Positions 1 through 8,947 of a stretch of DNA of 64,000 bases are shown piece by piece. The DNA lies in contig NZ_CP127162.1 in the NCBI RefSeq assembly GCF_030263935.1, forward strand, positions 3,987,501 through 4,051,500, read 5' to 3'. The stretch's first letter is position 1, and every line of letters starts with the position of its first letter. Source of the DNA: Paenibacillus polygoni. GTDB lineage: Bacteria > Bacillota > Bacilli > Paenibacillales > Paenibacillaceae. Position numbers and translations under genes: made by a program. The notes beneath the pieces were generated by a model. That model was not told the origin of the DNA and made no database searches. It was given only the letters and a program-made list of their open reading frames with translations.

Positions 1-1559
1 CTTGATGCTTGATTATTATTGCTTGGCGCTTTATTTCGCTTATTTGAAGATACCGCTGCTTTTTTCACTTTATTAGATTTGGTAACTGCTTTACTTTTCT
101 GGATCGCCTTCTCTTCTTCTAATATAGGGAGCTGATTAAGTCCGTTTAAATCAACAATCGGTTCCTGTGGCAACTCAGCACTATTCTGTCCACTAGTTTG
201 AATCGTCTCTGCTTGGAAAGATGTCTGCCCATAATCGTTTTGATAATTAGGATTATAATAGGGCGGCTGAACTCCATATTCAGTTGGTCTGAAATAATTT
301 GTGTACTGCGGGTTGTGACCGTAGGCTTGTGGATGCAGCATAGGCTGAGCATTTTGGGCTGTTGCCGCTTTCCAGTCCGCTTCTGCTTGCATATAACTAT
401 ATGGTAATGGTTTAGTATGACCGCATCCGCAATCTCCTCCATAAGAAGGAACGTCAACAAGAGCATAATTTACAATGTAACCACCCTGTTCATAAGTGGT
501 ATGTGGTTGCTGACCTACTTCTCCACCTTTCCCTGACTGATAAGGTGTGTTCTGAACACTCTGCGGGAACTGGTTATACGGCAGCGGCTGAGGATAATCT
601 TGCTTTTTATCATTTACATATCCATATTCCAGAGGTTGTTGATACGGGTTTTGATATCCCTGGTACCCTGCATTTCCCCCGTACATTCCTTTATCATATG
701 CTGGGTATTGATAAGGATTCATGTACTCACTCTTGCAATCCTCTTTTTTTGAATAATACTCTTCTTTCTTAGGTTCGTACTCTGGTTTTTTCAATGGCGG
801 TATTGGAACAGGTATCGGAACAGGCAGTGGTGCAGGTTTGATCATCTCTGGTTTAGGTACGGGTAGAGGCAGCGGCTTAGAAGGTGGAGGAGCTATTGGT
901 TTTACTTCTGGTTTAGGAATAGGTTCAAGAATTGGTTTTTTGACTTCTTCTTTGGGTAGTTCTGGTTTTGGTATCGGTTTTGTCATTTCCTCTTTTGGCG
1001 GAATCGGTTTTGGTTTAGGGATCTCTGCTTTCGGAGGCTTCGGCTTTGTTATTTCAGCTTTTGGGAGCACAGGCATTTCCGGCATCTCTGGTAGCTCTGG
1101 AAGCTGCGGATAGTTGGGCATAGGAGCGGTATTCTTTTTCCCTGCATGCCCCTGGATAACGGTTGCTGGTGTACCCGAAGTTCCCTCTTGCAAAATTTCT
1201 GTTGTTATAACTTTCGGTGTACTGCTAGATCCAGATGGAATAAACACCGTTTCTCCGACAATCAGTGCATTCGGATTCTTTAACTGCGGATTTGCAGCAA
1301 TCATATCTTGAAGCGAAACGCCCCAGGCTTTAGAAAGCTTCCATAATGAATCTCCTTGAACTACCTTGTGCTGATGCAAAATCGATCCGCCCGGTTGCGT
1401 CGCGACGGGGGCAGAAGGGATTTTCACCTTCATACCAACGGTTAATTGATTAGGATTTGCAATCTCTGGGTTTGCACTAATGATTTTTTCAAGCGACACA
1501 TTATATTTCTTGGACAAGAAATACAGGGTATCTCCTTCTTTTACAATGTGTATTCTCAC
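1..1559 (-). CDS. safA: SafA-like spore coat assembly protein with two LysM domains (C-terminus outside window)
   Basis: The reading frame is open from a GTG at 1559 to the left window edge (519 codons, no stop), so the C-terminus is missing. An AAGGAGGT site lies 9 nt before the GTG; the nearer ATG runs into a stop after three codons. Residues about 3-47 and 65-108 are two LysM modules (the first has KEGDTLYFLSKKY, the second VQGDSLWKLSKAW), which bind peptidoglycan glycan. Residues about 150-262 are proline-rich with Lys-Pro and Glu-Pro repeats; the rest is rich in Gly, Tyr, Gln and Asn, with a CGC motif near residue 375, typical of spore coat proteins. B. subtilis SafA sits near pheA and organises the inner coat, so the position supports the name. 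SafA of B. subtilis has one LysM; this protein is longer. Function is inferred from domains and context. Confidence 0.75.
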   Translation of the reverse strand, partial: MRIHIVKEGDTLYFLSKKYNVSLEKIISANPEIANPNQLTVGMKVKIPSAPVATQPGGSILHQHKVVQGDSLWKLSKAWGVSLQDMIAANPQLKNPNALIVGETVFIPSGSSSTPKVITTEILQEGTSGTPATVIQGHAGKKNTAPMPNYPQLPELPEMPEMPVLPKAEITKPKPPKAEIPKPKPIPPKEEMTKPIPKPELPKEEVKKPILEPIPKPEVKPIAPPPSKPLPLPVPKPEMIKPAPLPVPIPVPIPPLKKPEYEPKKEEYYSKKEDCKSEYMNPYQYPAYDKGMYGGNAGYQGYQNPYQQPLEYGYVNDKKQDYPQPLPYNQFPQSVQNTPYQSGKGGEVGQQPHTTYEQGGYIVNYALVDVPSYGGDCGCGHTKPLPYSYMQAEADWKAATAQNAQPMLHPQAYGHNPQYTNYFRPTEYGVQPPYYNPNYQNDYGQTSFQAETIQTSGQNSAELPQEPIVDLNGLNQLPILEEEKAIQKSKAVTKSNKVKKAAVSSNKRNKAPSNNNQAS

Positions 1560-1657
1560 GGGTTCATAACCTCCTTACAATCTTCAGGCATGACATTCGC
1601 CCTTTCTTTCGTTACTCTCATCCTATGCAGGACTTTTGACATTGACATCACTTCTCG

Positions 1658-1716
1658 CAAAAAAAACCTCATTCAGCAAAAATCTCTCTTGAGAGATAGG
1701 TTGCTAAATGAGGTTT
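1658..1716 (-). terminator. Rho-independent terminator of the hom-thrB-pheA operon
   Basis: Near-perfect inverted repeat (AACCTCATT at 1665-1673 against AATGAGGTT at 1707-1715, extended by AGCAA/TTGCT, with an inner TCTCT/AGAGA) followed on the minus strand by a run of eight T. It lies just after the pheA stop and before the safA promoter region. Confidence 0.85.
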
Positions 1717-1787
1717 AAGGCGGCTATGTAACACAATTACATATTCTTGAGTTTTTTATGAGATGCAATAAGCAGCTATCTCCAGAA

Positions 1788-2660
1788 TTATTCTTCCTTG
1801 TATATGTAGCAAGGATAGGAGCCAAGTACACGCACTTGGCAACCAAGCGCCTCGATTTCCGCAAATGCAGCTGGAAGCAACGCAGAATCGACTGATTCCA
1901 GTACATCAATATAAAAATGATAATTACCCAATCTTTTTTTCGTAGGTCTGGATTCGATCCGTGATAAATTTAATTTGCGCCAAGCAAAGGCGGATAAGAC
2001 CTGATGAAGCGCCCCTGCGAAATCCTCTGGAGGAGTAACTAAAATACTGGTCTTCATATGATCGGCTTCTCTATCTAACCGGATAGGTTCACGCCCAATC
2101 AGCACAAACCGGGTATAGTTATTATCATGATCTGTGACCCGCTCAGCCATCAGATCAAGACCATGTTTTTGCGCTGCAAGACGTGTAGCAATGGCCGCCC
2201 AGCCTTTTCCCGGATTTTTCTTCACAATCTCCGCTGCTTCCGCCGTACTTCCGACGCTCTCAAGTTCTGCTTGAGGTGCATAGGTACGGATAAACTGCAG
2301 ACACTGCGGGATTGCTACGGGATGAGACATAATTTTCTGAATACGTGTGAAATCAATCTCATCTCTGTCATTCAGAAATTCGGATTGATCCCCGATCAAA
2401 TTCTGTATAGAAGGATATACCCACTCACATTGCATGGGAATATCCACTTCATGTATTAACCAATCCATATGTAGACTTACGGAACCATCTATTGTATTCT
2501 CCACTGGAATAACACTGTAATTACTATCCCCTCGGTCTGTGGATCGAAATACATCGGAGATTAACTTGTAATGAATACCTTTATAGGACTCGCCCCTAAA
2601 CAAAAAATCGAGCGCTTCATGGGATACTGTACCTTCTGGCAATAGTGCAACTCGTTTCAT
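1788..2660 (-). CDS. pheA: Prephenate dehydratase
   Basis: This 290-aa cytoplasmic enzyme converts prephenate to phenylpyruvate, the penultimate step of phenylalanine synthesis. The N-terminal catalytic domain (about 1-190) carries PVENTIDGSV at 52-61 and the Thr-Arg-Phe motif at 183-185 needed for catalysis. The C-terminal ACT domain (about 203-285) has the ESRP signature at 236-239 that forms the phenylalanine-binding allosteric site. Length is normal for the monofunctional Firmicutes form; there is no chorismate mutase domain. The ATG overlaps the thrB stop by 4 nt (ATGA), so translation is probably coupled. It is last in an operon with the ACT regulator, hom and thrB. Feedback inhibition by phenylalanine is family knowledge. 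Confidence 0.95.
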   Translation of the reverse strand: MKRVALLPEGTVSHEALDFLFRGESYKGIHYKLISDVFRSTDRGDSNYSVIPVENTIDGSVSLHMDWLIHEVDIPMQCEWVYPSIQNLIGDQSEFLNDRDEIDFTRIQKIMSHPVAIPQCLQFIRTYAPQAELESVGSTAEAAEIVKKNPGKGWAAIATRLAAQKHGLDLMAERVTDHDNNYTRFVLIGREPIRLDREADHMKTSILVTPPEDFAGALHQVLSAFAWRKLNLSRIESRPTKKRLGNYHFYIDVLESVDSALLPAAFAEIEALGCQVRVLGSYPCYIYKEE

Positions 2661-3619
2661 GCTTTAACTTCCCCTTTTAACATGTCCAAAAATGAGTCTG
2701 TGTGCATTTTTGTTATTATTTGCACTCCGCTATGATCCGGTTGGAGCCATAGGGTATCTGCCTCAAGGCCATGTGATTTCATCGTTTGCAGCATATAATT
2801 CTCGAGTTCATGCTTCTGATCTTCCTCTCTATGCACAAGCGCAAGCACAGTAGGCCCCGCTCCACTAAGCGATGCTCCAAGCGCCCCCCTCAGAGGAGCT
2901 TGTTCCAAAATTTCCGCCATCCCAGGTACAAGTTCTGCACGATAAGGCTGATGGAGCCTATCTCTCATTGCAGCAGCGAGCAAATCATAGCGCCCAGCTG
3001 CCACCGCTCCAACTAAAAGAGAAGATCTGCTAATGTTATAGACCGCATCCTGAAGGGAAAGAACTTTGGGTAATGCTTCACGCGCTTTGCTTGTTGATAA
3101 CTGAAAATGCGGAATCACTGCTAGAATTTCTAATTCTTTTGGAGGATCAATCTTCACATAATGAGCATTATCCCCATCCCAAGCTGTAGCAACAAAACCA
3201 CCAAATAGCGAGGCACCGACATTGTCGGGATGTTTCTCTATTTGCGTAGCTAACGTAAATAATCGATCCTTTGATAAAGGAGAGCCAATAAGTTCGTTTG
3301 CAGCTACAAGGGCACCGATAATAGCAGAAGCACTGCTCCCAAGCCCGCGTGTAAGCGGGACCTCAGAATACATAGATATAGAAAGTTCGGGAATTTCCAC
3401 TCCTGCTTCTTCAAATACACGCTGTGCTACTTTATAGATTAGGTTTGATTTATCCGTTGGAATTCCGTCCAGGTGTTCACCATGCAAAACGATGCAAGTC
3501 TCTTCCGCTTGCTGCATCTCTATATAGGAATACAAGGTGAGTGCCATTCCCAAAGAATCAAAACCGGGTCCTAAATTCGCTGTGCTGGCCGGGACCTTCA
3601 CTCTTACGATGTTGTTCAT
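2657..3619 (-). CDS. thrB: Homoserine kinase
   Basis: A 320-aa GHMP-family kinase that phosphorylates homoserine to O-phosphohomoserine in threonine synthesis. The GHMP ATP-binding motif LTRGLGSSASA spans 89-99, the substrate motif PASTANLGPGFD is at 10-21, and the C-terminal glycine-rich motif SLSGAGPTVLAL is present. The ATG has a GGAGGGG site 11 nt upstream. It sits 37 nt after hom and overlaps pheA by 4 nt. Threonine synthase (thrC), which lies between hom and thrB in B. subtilis, is not here and must be elsewhere in the genome. Confidence 0.95.
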   Translation of the reverse strand: MNNIVRVKVPASTANLGPGFDSLGMALTLYSYIEMQQAEETCIVLHGEHLDGIPTDKSNLIYKVAQRVFEEAGVEIPELSISMYSEVPLTRGLGSSASAIIGALVAANELIGSPLSKDRLFTLATQIEKHPDNVGASLFGGFVATAWDGDNAHYVKIDPPKELEILAVIPHFQLSTSKAREALPKVLSLQDAVYNISRSSLLVGAVAAGRYDLLAAAMRDRLHQPYRAELVPGMAEILEQAPLRGALGASLSGAGPTVLALVHREEDQKHELENYMLQTMKSHGLEADTLWLQPDHSGVQIITKMHTDSFLDMLKGEVKA

Positions 3620-3656
3620 AATTCGTACTTCCCCTCCAAGTCATCCGTTAATGAGT

Positions 3657-4943
3657 TCAGCCTTCTACGCGGTACACGCTCTTTACTTTACGAATTACAT
3701 CAAGCGATTCAAAATGCTTACGCACTTTCTCCATGTTGGCTTTACTTGCATCATGTGTCACGATAATAATCTCTGCATCCGGATTAAATTCGTTTGGCTG
3801 TTGTACGACCGATGCAAGACTCACGTTGTATTCCGCAAATATTTGAGTGATCTGAGCGAGAACGCCTGCCTTATCATCCACATGAAGCAAAAGGAAATAT
3901 TTATACTTAATTTCTTCATCGCTAATTAGTCTCTTCTCTTTGTAAGGAGCAATTGCTTTCAGTCCGCTGACACCAAGCTTCACGTTACGAATAACGGATA
4001 CAAGGTCAGCTACAACAGAAGTAGCTGTAGGCATCTCTCCTGCTCCCGCTCCGTAAAACATTGTCTCTCCAACCGCTTCTCCATGCACGTAAACGGCATT
4101 GAACACTCCATTGACTGAAGCAATCGGATGCTTTTTCTTTACCATAGTCGGTTGAACACTAATTGTGATTTGGTCGTCTTGACGCTCTGCAATACCTAGC
4201 AGCTTCATTTCATAACCGAGACGCCTTGCATAACTGATATCCTCTTTTGTAACAGAAGAGATTCCGCTGACAGATACGTCGCGAAGTTCCACATTCGTAT
4301 GGAACCCTAGTGTAGCCAGAATTGCCATCTTACGTGCTGCATCAAGCCCTTCTACATCAGAAGTCGGATCTGCTTCTGCATATCCAAGTTCCTGTGCTTC
4401 TTTTAAAACTTCCTCATAAGAAACGCCTTCTTGGCTCATTTTTGTCAAAATGTAATTGGTTGTTCCGTTCACGATTCCCATAATTTTAGTAATACGATCA
4501 GAGGAGAATCCTTCAATTAACGTACGGATGATAGGAATCCCGCCGGCCACACTAGCCTCGTAATATACGTCACAGCGTTTTTCTGCTGCTTTGGCTAAGA
4601 TTTCCGAACCATAAAGTGCCATAAGATCCTTATTGGCAGTTACAATATGTTTTCCTCGCTCAAGGGCTTCTAAAATATACTCTTTCGTCTGATCCACTCC
4701 GCCCATGACTTCCACTATGACATCAATATCCGGATGACGAATCACTTCCCAGGGATCTTCTGTTAATTTATCGGAATCAACATTGATATTACGGGCTTTT
4801 TCTGTATTTTTTACAGCAATCTTCTCGATCACAATCGGTGATCCAACCTGACTGCTAAGATCCTCCTGATTCCCTTCCACGATGCGAACCACACCAGTTC
4901 CTACAGTCCCCAAACCAAGCAAACCTACTTTAATTGGTTTCAT
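3657..4943 (-). CDS. hom: Homoserine dehydrogenase with C-terminal ACT domain
   Basis: A 428-aa NAD(P)-dependent oxidoreductase reducing aspartate semialdehyde to homoserine, the branch point to threonine and methionine. An N-terminal Rossmann motif GLGTVGTGV is near residue 8, followed by the catalytic domain (ANKDLMALYG, NGTTNYILT, EAQELGYAEADPTSDVEG region) and an ACT domain over the last 80 residues, normal for the long Firmicutes form and expected to mediate threonine feedback. I start at the fourth Met codon of the open frame because the AGGGG site abuts the upstream ATG but lies 9 nt before this one. It follows the ACT regulator gene by 38 nt. Confidence 0.95.
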   Translation of the reverse strand: MKPIKVGLLGLGTVGTGVVRIVEGNQEDLSSQVGSPIVIEKIAVKNTEKARNINVDSDKLTEDPWEVIRHPDIDVIVEVMGGVDQTKEYILEALERGKHIVTANKDLMALYGSEILAKAAEKRCDVYYEASVAGGIPIIRTLIEGFSSDRITKIMGIVNGTTNYILTKMSQEGVSYEEVLKEAQELGYAEADPTSDVEGLDAARKMAILATLGFHTNVELRDVSVSGISSVTKEDISYARRLGYEMKLLGIAERQDDQITISVQPTMVKKKHPIASVNGVFNAVYVHGEAVGETMFYGAGAGEMPTATSVVADLVSVIRNVKLGVSGLKAIAPYKEKRLISDEEIKYKYFLLLHVDDKAGVLAQITQIFAEYNVSLASVVQQPNEFNPDAEIIIVTHDASKANMEKVRKHFESLDVIRKVKSVYRVEG

Positions 4944-4981
4944 ATCATTCATCCCCTAATGTACGATTTAGTGTTTCTCCT

Positions 4982-5419
4982 CTAACCCTGGCCAATTAGT
5001 CTTGTACGTTTCACTCCATGCAAATTTTCAAGTTGGTCCAACATTTCGCCGATTTCTTCGGTTATATGTGAGATTTCCACAGAGATTACTACATTCGCCC
5101 TCCCTTGAAGCGGAAGACTTTGATGTATTGTAAGTACATTCCCTCCACATGCTGCCACTAAAGACAGTACTTGAGAAAGCATACCTGATTCATGCTCCAA
5201 GTCAATAGAAATGGTGACAATCCTTTCTTTCTCTAGCTGATTAACGAGATGAATTCCATCCTTATATTTGTAAAATGCACTTCGGCTAAGGCCTACCCGC
5301 TCCGCTGCCTCATGCACTGTTTTCACTTCACCTGTCGCAAGCAGCTGCTTCACTTGCATGGTCTTTACGACAGCTTCTGGTAAAATATCTTCCCTAACTA
5401 AGTAGTAACGCTCTTTCAA
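4982..5419 (-). CDS. pheB: ACT-domain regulator, PheB/UPF0735 family
   Basis: A 145-aa protein whose first 60 residues resemble a helix-turn-helix segment (VHEAAERVGLSRSAFYKYKD) and whose C-terminal half is an ACT domain (VTISIDLEHESGMLSQVLSLV). It matches the B. subtilis pheB/YszB family found next to pheA or hom. The start is TTG with a GAGGAGAG site. It is first in an operon with hom, thrB and pheA behind a clear sigma-A promoter. A role in sensing an amino acid and regulating the pathway is an inference from the fold; older annotations as chorismate mutase are not supported by the sequence. Confidence 0.85.
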   Translation of the reverse strand: MKERYYLVREDILPEAVVKTMQVKQLLATGEVKTVHEAAERVGLSRSAFYKYKDGIHLVNQLEKERIVTISIDLEHESGMLSQVLSLVAACGGNVLTIHQSLPLQGRANVVISVEISHITEEIGEMLDQLENLHGVKRTRLIGQG

Positions 5420-5460
5420 AACGTCCTCTCCTCAAAGACTATTGTATTCATATAGTGGAC

Positions 5461-5489
5461 ATTATATAGGATAGTAACGAAAAGGGCAA
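5461..5489 (-). promoter_or_regulatory. Sigma-A promoter of the pheB-hom-thrB-pheA operon
   Basis: On the minus strand TTGCCC (5484-5489) and TATAAT (5461-5466) are separated by exactly 17 bp, about 40 nt upstream of the TTG start of pheB. No T-box or other riboswitch motif was seen between it and the gene. Confidence 0.7.
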
Positions 5490-5516
5490 TAGACAGAGGG
5501 AAGGAAGATAGTAAAA

Positions 5517-5549
5517 AAAGCGGATACCCACTATTAGGATATCCGCTTT
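5517..5549 (-). terminator. Rho-independent terminator after obgE
   Basis: AAAGCGGATA pairs with TATCCGCTTT around a short loop, followed on the minus strand by seven T. It separates the spo0B-obgE unit from the pheB operon. Confidence 0.85.
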
Positions 5550-5571
5550 ATTATGTCTTTTTTGCGCTGTT

Positions 5572-6882
5572 TTAAAAGTAACTGCTGCTCTCAACAAACT
5601 CAAATTCAAAATCAGCAATACGAACAATCGTACCATCTTTCGCACCACGTTTACGAAGCTCATCATCTACACCCATGTAACGGAGAGTACGAGCCAACTT
5701 CATAATGGCCTCATGTGAATTCAGCTGCATTCGTTTCATCATACGCTCAATCTTCGCACTGTGTACAACAAACATCTCATTTTCACGGACAATGGTAAAC
5801 CCTTCATCTTCCGCTTTTTCAAGTTTGTAGACTTTACGCTCATTCACTTCAGCAACTTCTTCCACAACCAGTTCTTCTGGAATGGAATCGAGCAGATCTG
5901 CTGCTTTATAGAGAAGTTCTTTAATTCCTTGTCTTGTTAAGGATGAGATTGGTAAGATCTCTATGTCTGGACGAACTTCTTTGACTTTTTTCGTAAAGGC
6001 AGCCAGGTTCTCTTCCGATTCAGGCATGTCCATCTTGTTAGCTGCAACAATTTGCGGTCTGGACATCAGTTTTTCATTATATTGACGCAGCTCATCATTA
6101 ATTTTAACCCAATCTTCAAAAGGATCTCTTCCTTCCGATCCACTCATATCCACGACATGAATAATGACGCGAGTCCGCTCGACATGTCTTAAAAATTCGT
6201 GACCCAGGCCAACTCCTTCACTCGCTCCTTCAATGAGACCAGGCAAATCTGCCATAACGAAGCTTCGTCCTTCTCCTACTTCAACCACACCTAAATTCGG
6301 CGTAATGGTGGTAAAATGATAGGCTCCGATTTTGGGTTTTGCTCCAGAAACAACGGACAGCAACGTGGATTTACCTACGCTCGGAAATCCTACCAGCCCT
6401 ACATCGGCCATTACTTTCATCTCAAGAACAATATAACGCTCTTCGCCCTCTTCCCCATTCTCCGCAAGTTCTGGAGCCGGATTTTTAGGCGTTGCAAAAC
6501 GGATATTTCCTCTTCCTCCGCGGCCCCCGCGAGCAATGACAACTTGCTGACCATGGCGCGTCAGATCTGCGAGTATTTCCCCGGTATCTTCATCCGTCAC
6601 AACCGTACCTGGAGGAATTCGAACAATCATATCCTCTGCATTGGCACCGTGCTGACTTTTGTTACGACCTTTTTCACCGCGTTTTGCTTTGAAGTGGCGC
6701 TGATAACGAAAGTCCATGAGTGTTCTAAGACCTTCATCAACTCGGAAAATAACGCTGCCGCCTCTTCCTCCATCGCCGCCTGCAGGTCCACCCTCTGGTA
6801 CATACTTCTCACGTCTAAAAGAGACAAGACCGTCTCCTCCGTCGCCGCCTTTTACATATATCTTCGCTTTATCTACAAACAT
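5572..6882 (-). CDS. obgE: Obg-family GTPase
   Basis: A 436-aa essential GTPase linked to 50S ribosome assembly, stringent response and, in B. subtilis, the sporulation phosphorelay and sigma-B control. Residues 1-158 form the glycine-rich Obg fold ([15 protein letters not shown]). The G domain has G1 GFPSVGKS (165-172), G3 DLPG (212-215) and G4 NKMD (282-285). Residues about 350-430 form the OCT domain found in Firmicutes Obg. RBS GGAAGGAG precedes the ATG. It lies 13 nt after spo0B, the same pairing as in B. subtilis. Confidence 0.97.
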   Translation of the reverse strand: MFVDKAKIYVKGGDGGDGLVSFRREKYVPEGGPAGGDGGRGGSVIFRVDEGLRTLMDFRYQRHFKAKRGEKGRNKSQHGANAEDMIVRIPPGTVVTDEDTGEILADLTRHGQQVVIARGGRGGRGNIRFATPKNPAPELAENGEEGEERYIVLEMKVMADVGLVGFPSVGKSTLLSVVSGAKPKIGAYHFTTITPNLGVVEVGEGRSFVMADLPGLIEGASEGVGLGHEFLRHVERTRVIIHVVDMSGSEGRDPFEDWVKINDELRQYNEKLMSRPQIVAANKMDMPESEENLAAFTKKVKEVRPDIEILPISSLTRQGIKELLYKAADLLDSIPEELVVEEVAEVNERKVYKLEKAEDEGFTIVRENEMFVVHSAKIERMMKRMQLNSHEAIMKLARTLRYMGVDDELRKRGAKDGTIVRIADFEFEFVESSSYF

Positions 6883-6895
6883 AACTGCTCCTTCC

Positions 6896-7639
6896 TCATA
6901 TACCGCAAGTCACACGAAACTGGAATAATGCATGCTCTTCCGCTGCCTGTTCCGCTTTGACTTTTACTTTAATTCCTTGCTTTATGGTAAACAAATTACT
7001 CCACGCTTCGGTCTCAGGCGATACCTTCTCTCCTTCAAAACGCACGATGATATCACCTTGATCCTGATGAAAAAGTATCATCAGCTTGCGGATCTCTCCC
7101 CAAGACGATCGGCTACTGAATTGATAAGCTCTGACCGTATCTGCAATCGCCCCTGTCAATATCTCACCGTCCTCGGGAGAAATCAAGGTGTCTAGTCGCA
7201 AGCCTTCTTCAACTTCAATATGAAGCTCTAGGGAGCTGCCACTCGTTCTGTACGATTGCAAATAAAAAACAAGAGAAGATATGCCGAGTTTGGAGATTTT
7301 ACTTTCTTCCGTTGTTCTCTCTTTTATTCTTTCCACAACTTGTATCGATTTATCAGCTTTACCTAAACGAATATATCCATACAATACTTGCAGATCATTC
7401 ATCCAGTCATGTCTGTGATGGTTTAATGTTGCTATGGCAGCATTCTCCATCCTCTGTGTAATATGCCTGCGCTGTTCCTCAAGTTGCTTGTCCATCCTTT
7501 TACATATGAATACAAAGACAAGAGTGATCCATATGCTAAGCAACAAACATGAAATCAAACTCTTCGAGATGATTACCACTACTAACGGAATTAGAATTGA
7601 GGTTATGGCCGCATAGGGAACTTTTTTCCAGGAATTCAT
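6896..7639 (-). CDS. spo0B: Spo0B-type sporulation phosphotransferase with N-terminal membrane anchor
   Basis: A 247-aa protein. Residues 72-86 contain the four-helix-bundle histidine motif ([11 protein letters not shown]), in which His77 aligns with the phosphorylated His30 of B. subtilis Spo0B (HSRHDWMNKLQ). Spo0B relays phosphate from Spo0F to Spo0A at the start of sporulation. Unlike the soluble B. subtilis protein, two hydrophobic segments (about 9-25 and 28-46) precede the motif and predict membrane anchoring. The C-terminal half would be the degenerate kinase-like domain; no complete ATP-binding N and G boxes are visible. RBS GGGGAGAAG precedes the ATG, and obgE follows by 13 nt. The call rests on the motif plus synteny. 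Confidence 0.85.
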   Translation of the reverse strand: MNSWKKVPYAAITSILIPLVVVIISKSLISCLLLSIWITLVFVFICKRMDKQLEEQRRHITQRMENAAIATLNHHRHDWMNDLQVLYGYIRLGKADKSIQVVERIKERTTEESKISKLGISSLVFYLQSYRTSGSSLELHIEVEEGLRLDTLISPEDGEILTGAIADTVRAYQFSSRSSWGEIRKLMILFHQDQGDIIVRFEGEKVSPETEAWSNLFTIKQGIKVKVKAEQAAEEHALFQFRVTCGI

Positions 7640-7738
7640 AACTTCTCCCCGTTCTTCGAATCTAGTCAGCCTGTCTTCAGGCTATACAGGCAGTATATCA
7701 CACACAATGTTATCAGACAGTAACACGGTATAAAAAAA

Positions 7739-7762
7739 GCCTTCGGCAAACATGCCGAAGGC
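7739..7762 (-). terminator. Rho-independent terminator after rpmA
   Basis: Perfect 10-bp stem GCCTTCGGCA/TGCCGAAGGC with a 4-nt loop, then seven T on the minus strand. Confidence 0.9.
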
Positions 7763-7783
7763 TCCTTAGGCTTAAATGCCTTA

Positions 7784-8095
7784 TTACGCTTCTACTGCAG
7801 CTGCTACAGGAGCAACATCAACAGGGTAGACGCTCACTTTTTTACGATCGCGGCCCAAACGTTCAAATTTAACAACGCCTTCCACTTTCGCAAACAAAGT
7901 ATCATCTTTACCGATACCTACGTTCGTACCTGGGTGAATTTTCGTTCCACGTTGACGAACAAGGATGCTGCCACCACTAACTGTTTGACCGTCTGCACGT
8001 TTAACACCAAGACGTTTAGAGTGGGAATCACGACCGTTCTTTGTGGAACCTACCCCTTTTTTGGATGCGAATAACTGAAGATCCAATTTTAACAT
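7784..8095 (-). CDS. rpmA: 50S ribosomal protein L27 with cleavable N-terminal extension
   Basis: A 103-aa ribosomal protein at the peptidyl-transferase centre. The N-terminus [10 protein letters not shown] precedes the conserved [14 protein letters not shown]. This extension is characteristic of Firmicutes L27 and is removed by the cysteine protease Prp, whose gene is the next one upstream; cleavage after the Phe-Ala pair is family knowledge from Staphylococcus aureus. The C-terminal tail (PVAAAVEA) is slightly longer than in many orthologues. RBS AGGAGG lies 9 nt before the ATG. Confidence 0.97.
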   Translation of the reverse strand: MLKLDLQLFASKKGVGSTKNGRDSHSKRLGVKRADGQTVSGGSILVRQRGTKIHPGTNVGIGKDDTLFAKVEGVVKFERLGRDRKKVSVYPVDVAPVAAAVEA

Positions 8096-8113
8096 TGTAG
8101 TCTACCTCCTTCT

Positions 8114-8446
8114 TTAGTTATTATGCTGCTTTATCTGAATATACTCACCGTATGAATCGACAATTGAATTCAGCATTACCACAAGTGATTCAAGCAGCAG
8201 CTGTACCTGAGGATAGATATTGTCTTGAATTCCGGAAGGAAGATAAGCACTAAGAAAACCATGCTCCATTTCCGCATCAAGTTGAACACCTGTAAGGGCC
8301 TCAATTGAATTCACGGCACCCACGGTTACGGCAGATACACCCGCACATACAATATCTTCACCGGCTTTTGCATAATTCGCATGGCCTTTCACTGAAAAAC
8401 CACGAATACTGCCATCACTAAGACGAAAAATGTGTACAGTAATCAC
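8114..8446 (-). CDS. prp: Ribosomal-processing cysteine protease Prp
   Basis: A 110-aa protein of the YsxB/Prp family that trims the N-terminal extension of L27. The catalytic pair appears as His22 (in KGHANYA) and Cys34 (in DIVCAGVSA), at the spacing known for the family. The start is GTG with an AAGGTGG site. It sits between rplU and rpmA with gaps of 12 and 18 nt, the standard arrangement. Confidence 0.95.
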   Translation of the reverse strand: MITVHIFRLSDGSIRGFSVKGHANYAKAGEDIVCAGVSAVTVGAVNSIEALTGVQLDAEMEHGFLSAYLPSGIQDNIYPQVQLLLESLVVMLNSIVDSYGEYIQIKQHNN

Positions 8447-8458
8447 TGTTCCACCTTC

Positions 8459-8770
8459 TTACGCTTGGATTTTGCCGATTGTTACTTTAGTGTAAGGTTG
8501 ACGATGACCTTGTTTTACACGGTAGTTCTTTTTAGGTTTGTATTTGTAGATAACAACCTTTTGACCTTTGCCATGTTTTTCAACAGTCGCTGTTACAGTT
8601 GCGCCGGCTACTACCGGAGTACCTGCAGTCAAACCATTTTCACTGGAAACAGCCAAAACACGGTCAAACGTTACAGTTTCACCATCAGCTGCGTTCAATT
8701 TCTCGATGAAAAGAACATCGCCTTCTTGAACTTTGTATTGTTTACCACCAGTTTCAATAATTGCGTACAT
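8459..8770 (-). CDS. rplU: 50S ribosomal protein L21
   Basis: A 103-aa protein beginning [14 protein letters not shown], the classical L21 start. An in-frame ATG six codons upstream is rejected because GAGGAGGTG lies 7 nt before this ATG. The C-terminus has the family motif [10 protein letters not shown]. It is first in the rplU-prp-rpmA operon and is preceded by a structured leader. Confidence 0.97.
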   Translation of the reverse strand: MYAIIETGGKQYKVQEGDVLFIEKLNAADGETVTFDRVLAVSSENGLTAGTPVVAGATVTATVEKHGKGQKVVIYKYKPKKNYRVKQGHRQPYTKVTIGKIQA

Positions 8771-8895
8771 TTGCTTGCACCTCCTCATGTCTCAGACTCG
8801 CCTAATCCAGGTGACTGCACGTCCATACGGAGTGTAGTACTTCAACCTGATCGGAGCGGTTGCAGCATGTGCAGCAATGAATACTAAACACATAC
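8771..8895 (-). ncRNA. L21-type ribosomal protein leader
   Basis: About 125 nt of transcribed leader separates the promoter from rplU. It folds on CTGCAC/GTGCAG (8869-8874 with 8815-8820), with inner pairings such as AACC/GGTT. Firmicutes carry a conserved autoregulatory L21 leader at this position. I recognise the position and foldability, not a base-by-base match to the family model. Confidence 0.55.
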
Positions 8896-8901
8896 TTTGT
8901 G

Positions 8902-8930
8902 ATTATAACAGATCCAATTAGAAAAATCAA
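8902..8930 (-). promoter_or_regulatory. Sigma-A promoter of rplU-prp-rpmA
   Basis: TTGATT (8925-8930), a 17-bp spacer and TATAAT (8902-8907) on the minus strand, directly downstream of rng. Confidence 0.75.
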
Positions 8931-8947
8931 TAATTTCTCTAAACCTT

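Noticed and set aside
838..1113. Plus-strand glycine-rich frame of 91 aa
   Set aside because: It is the antisense shadow of the proline-rich repeat region of the SafA-like gene, has no ribosome site and no independent support.
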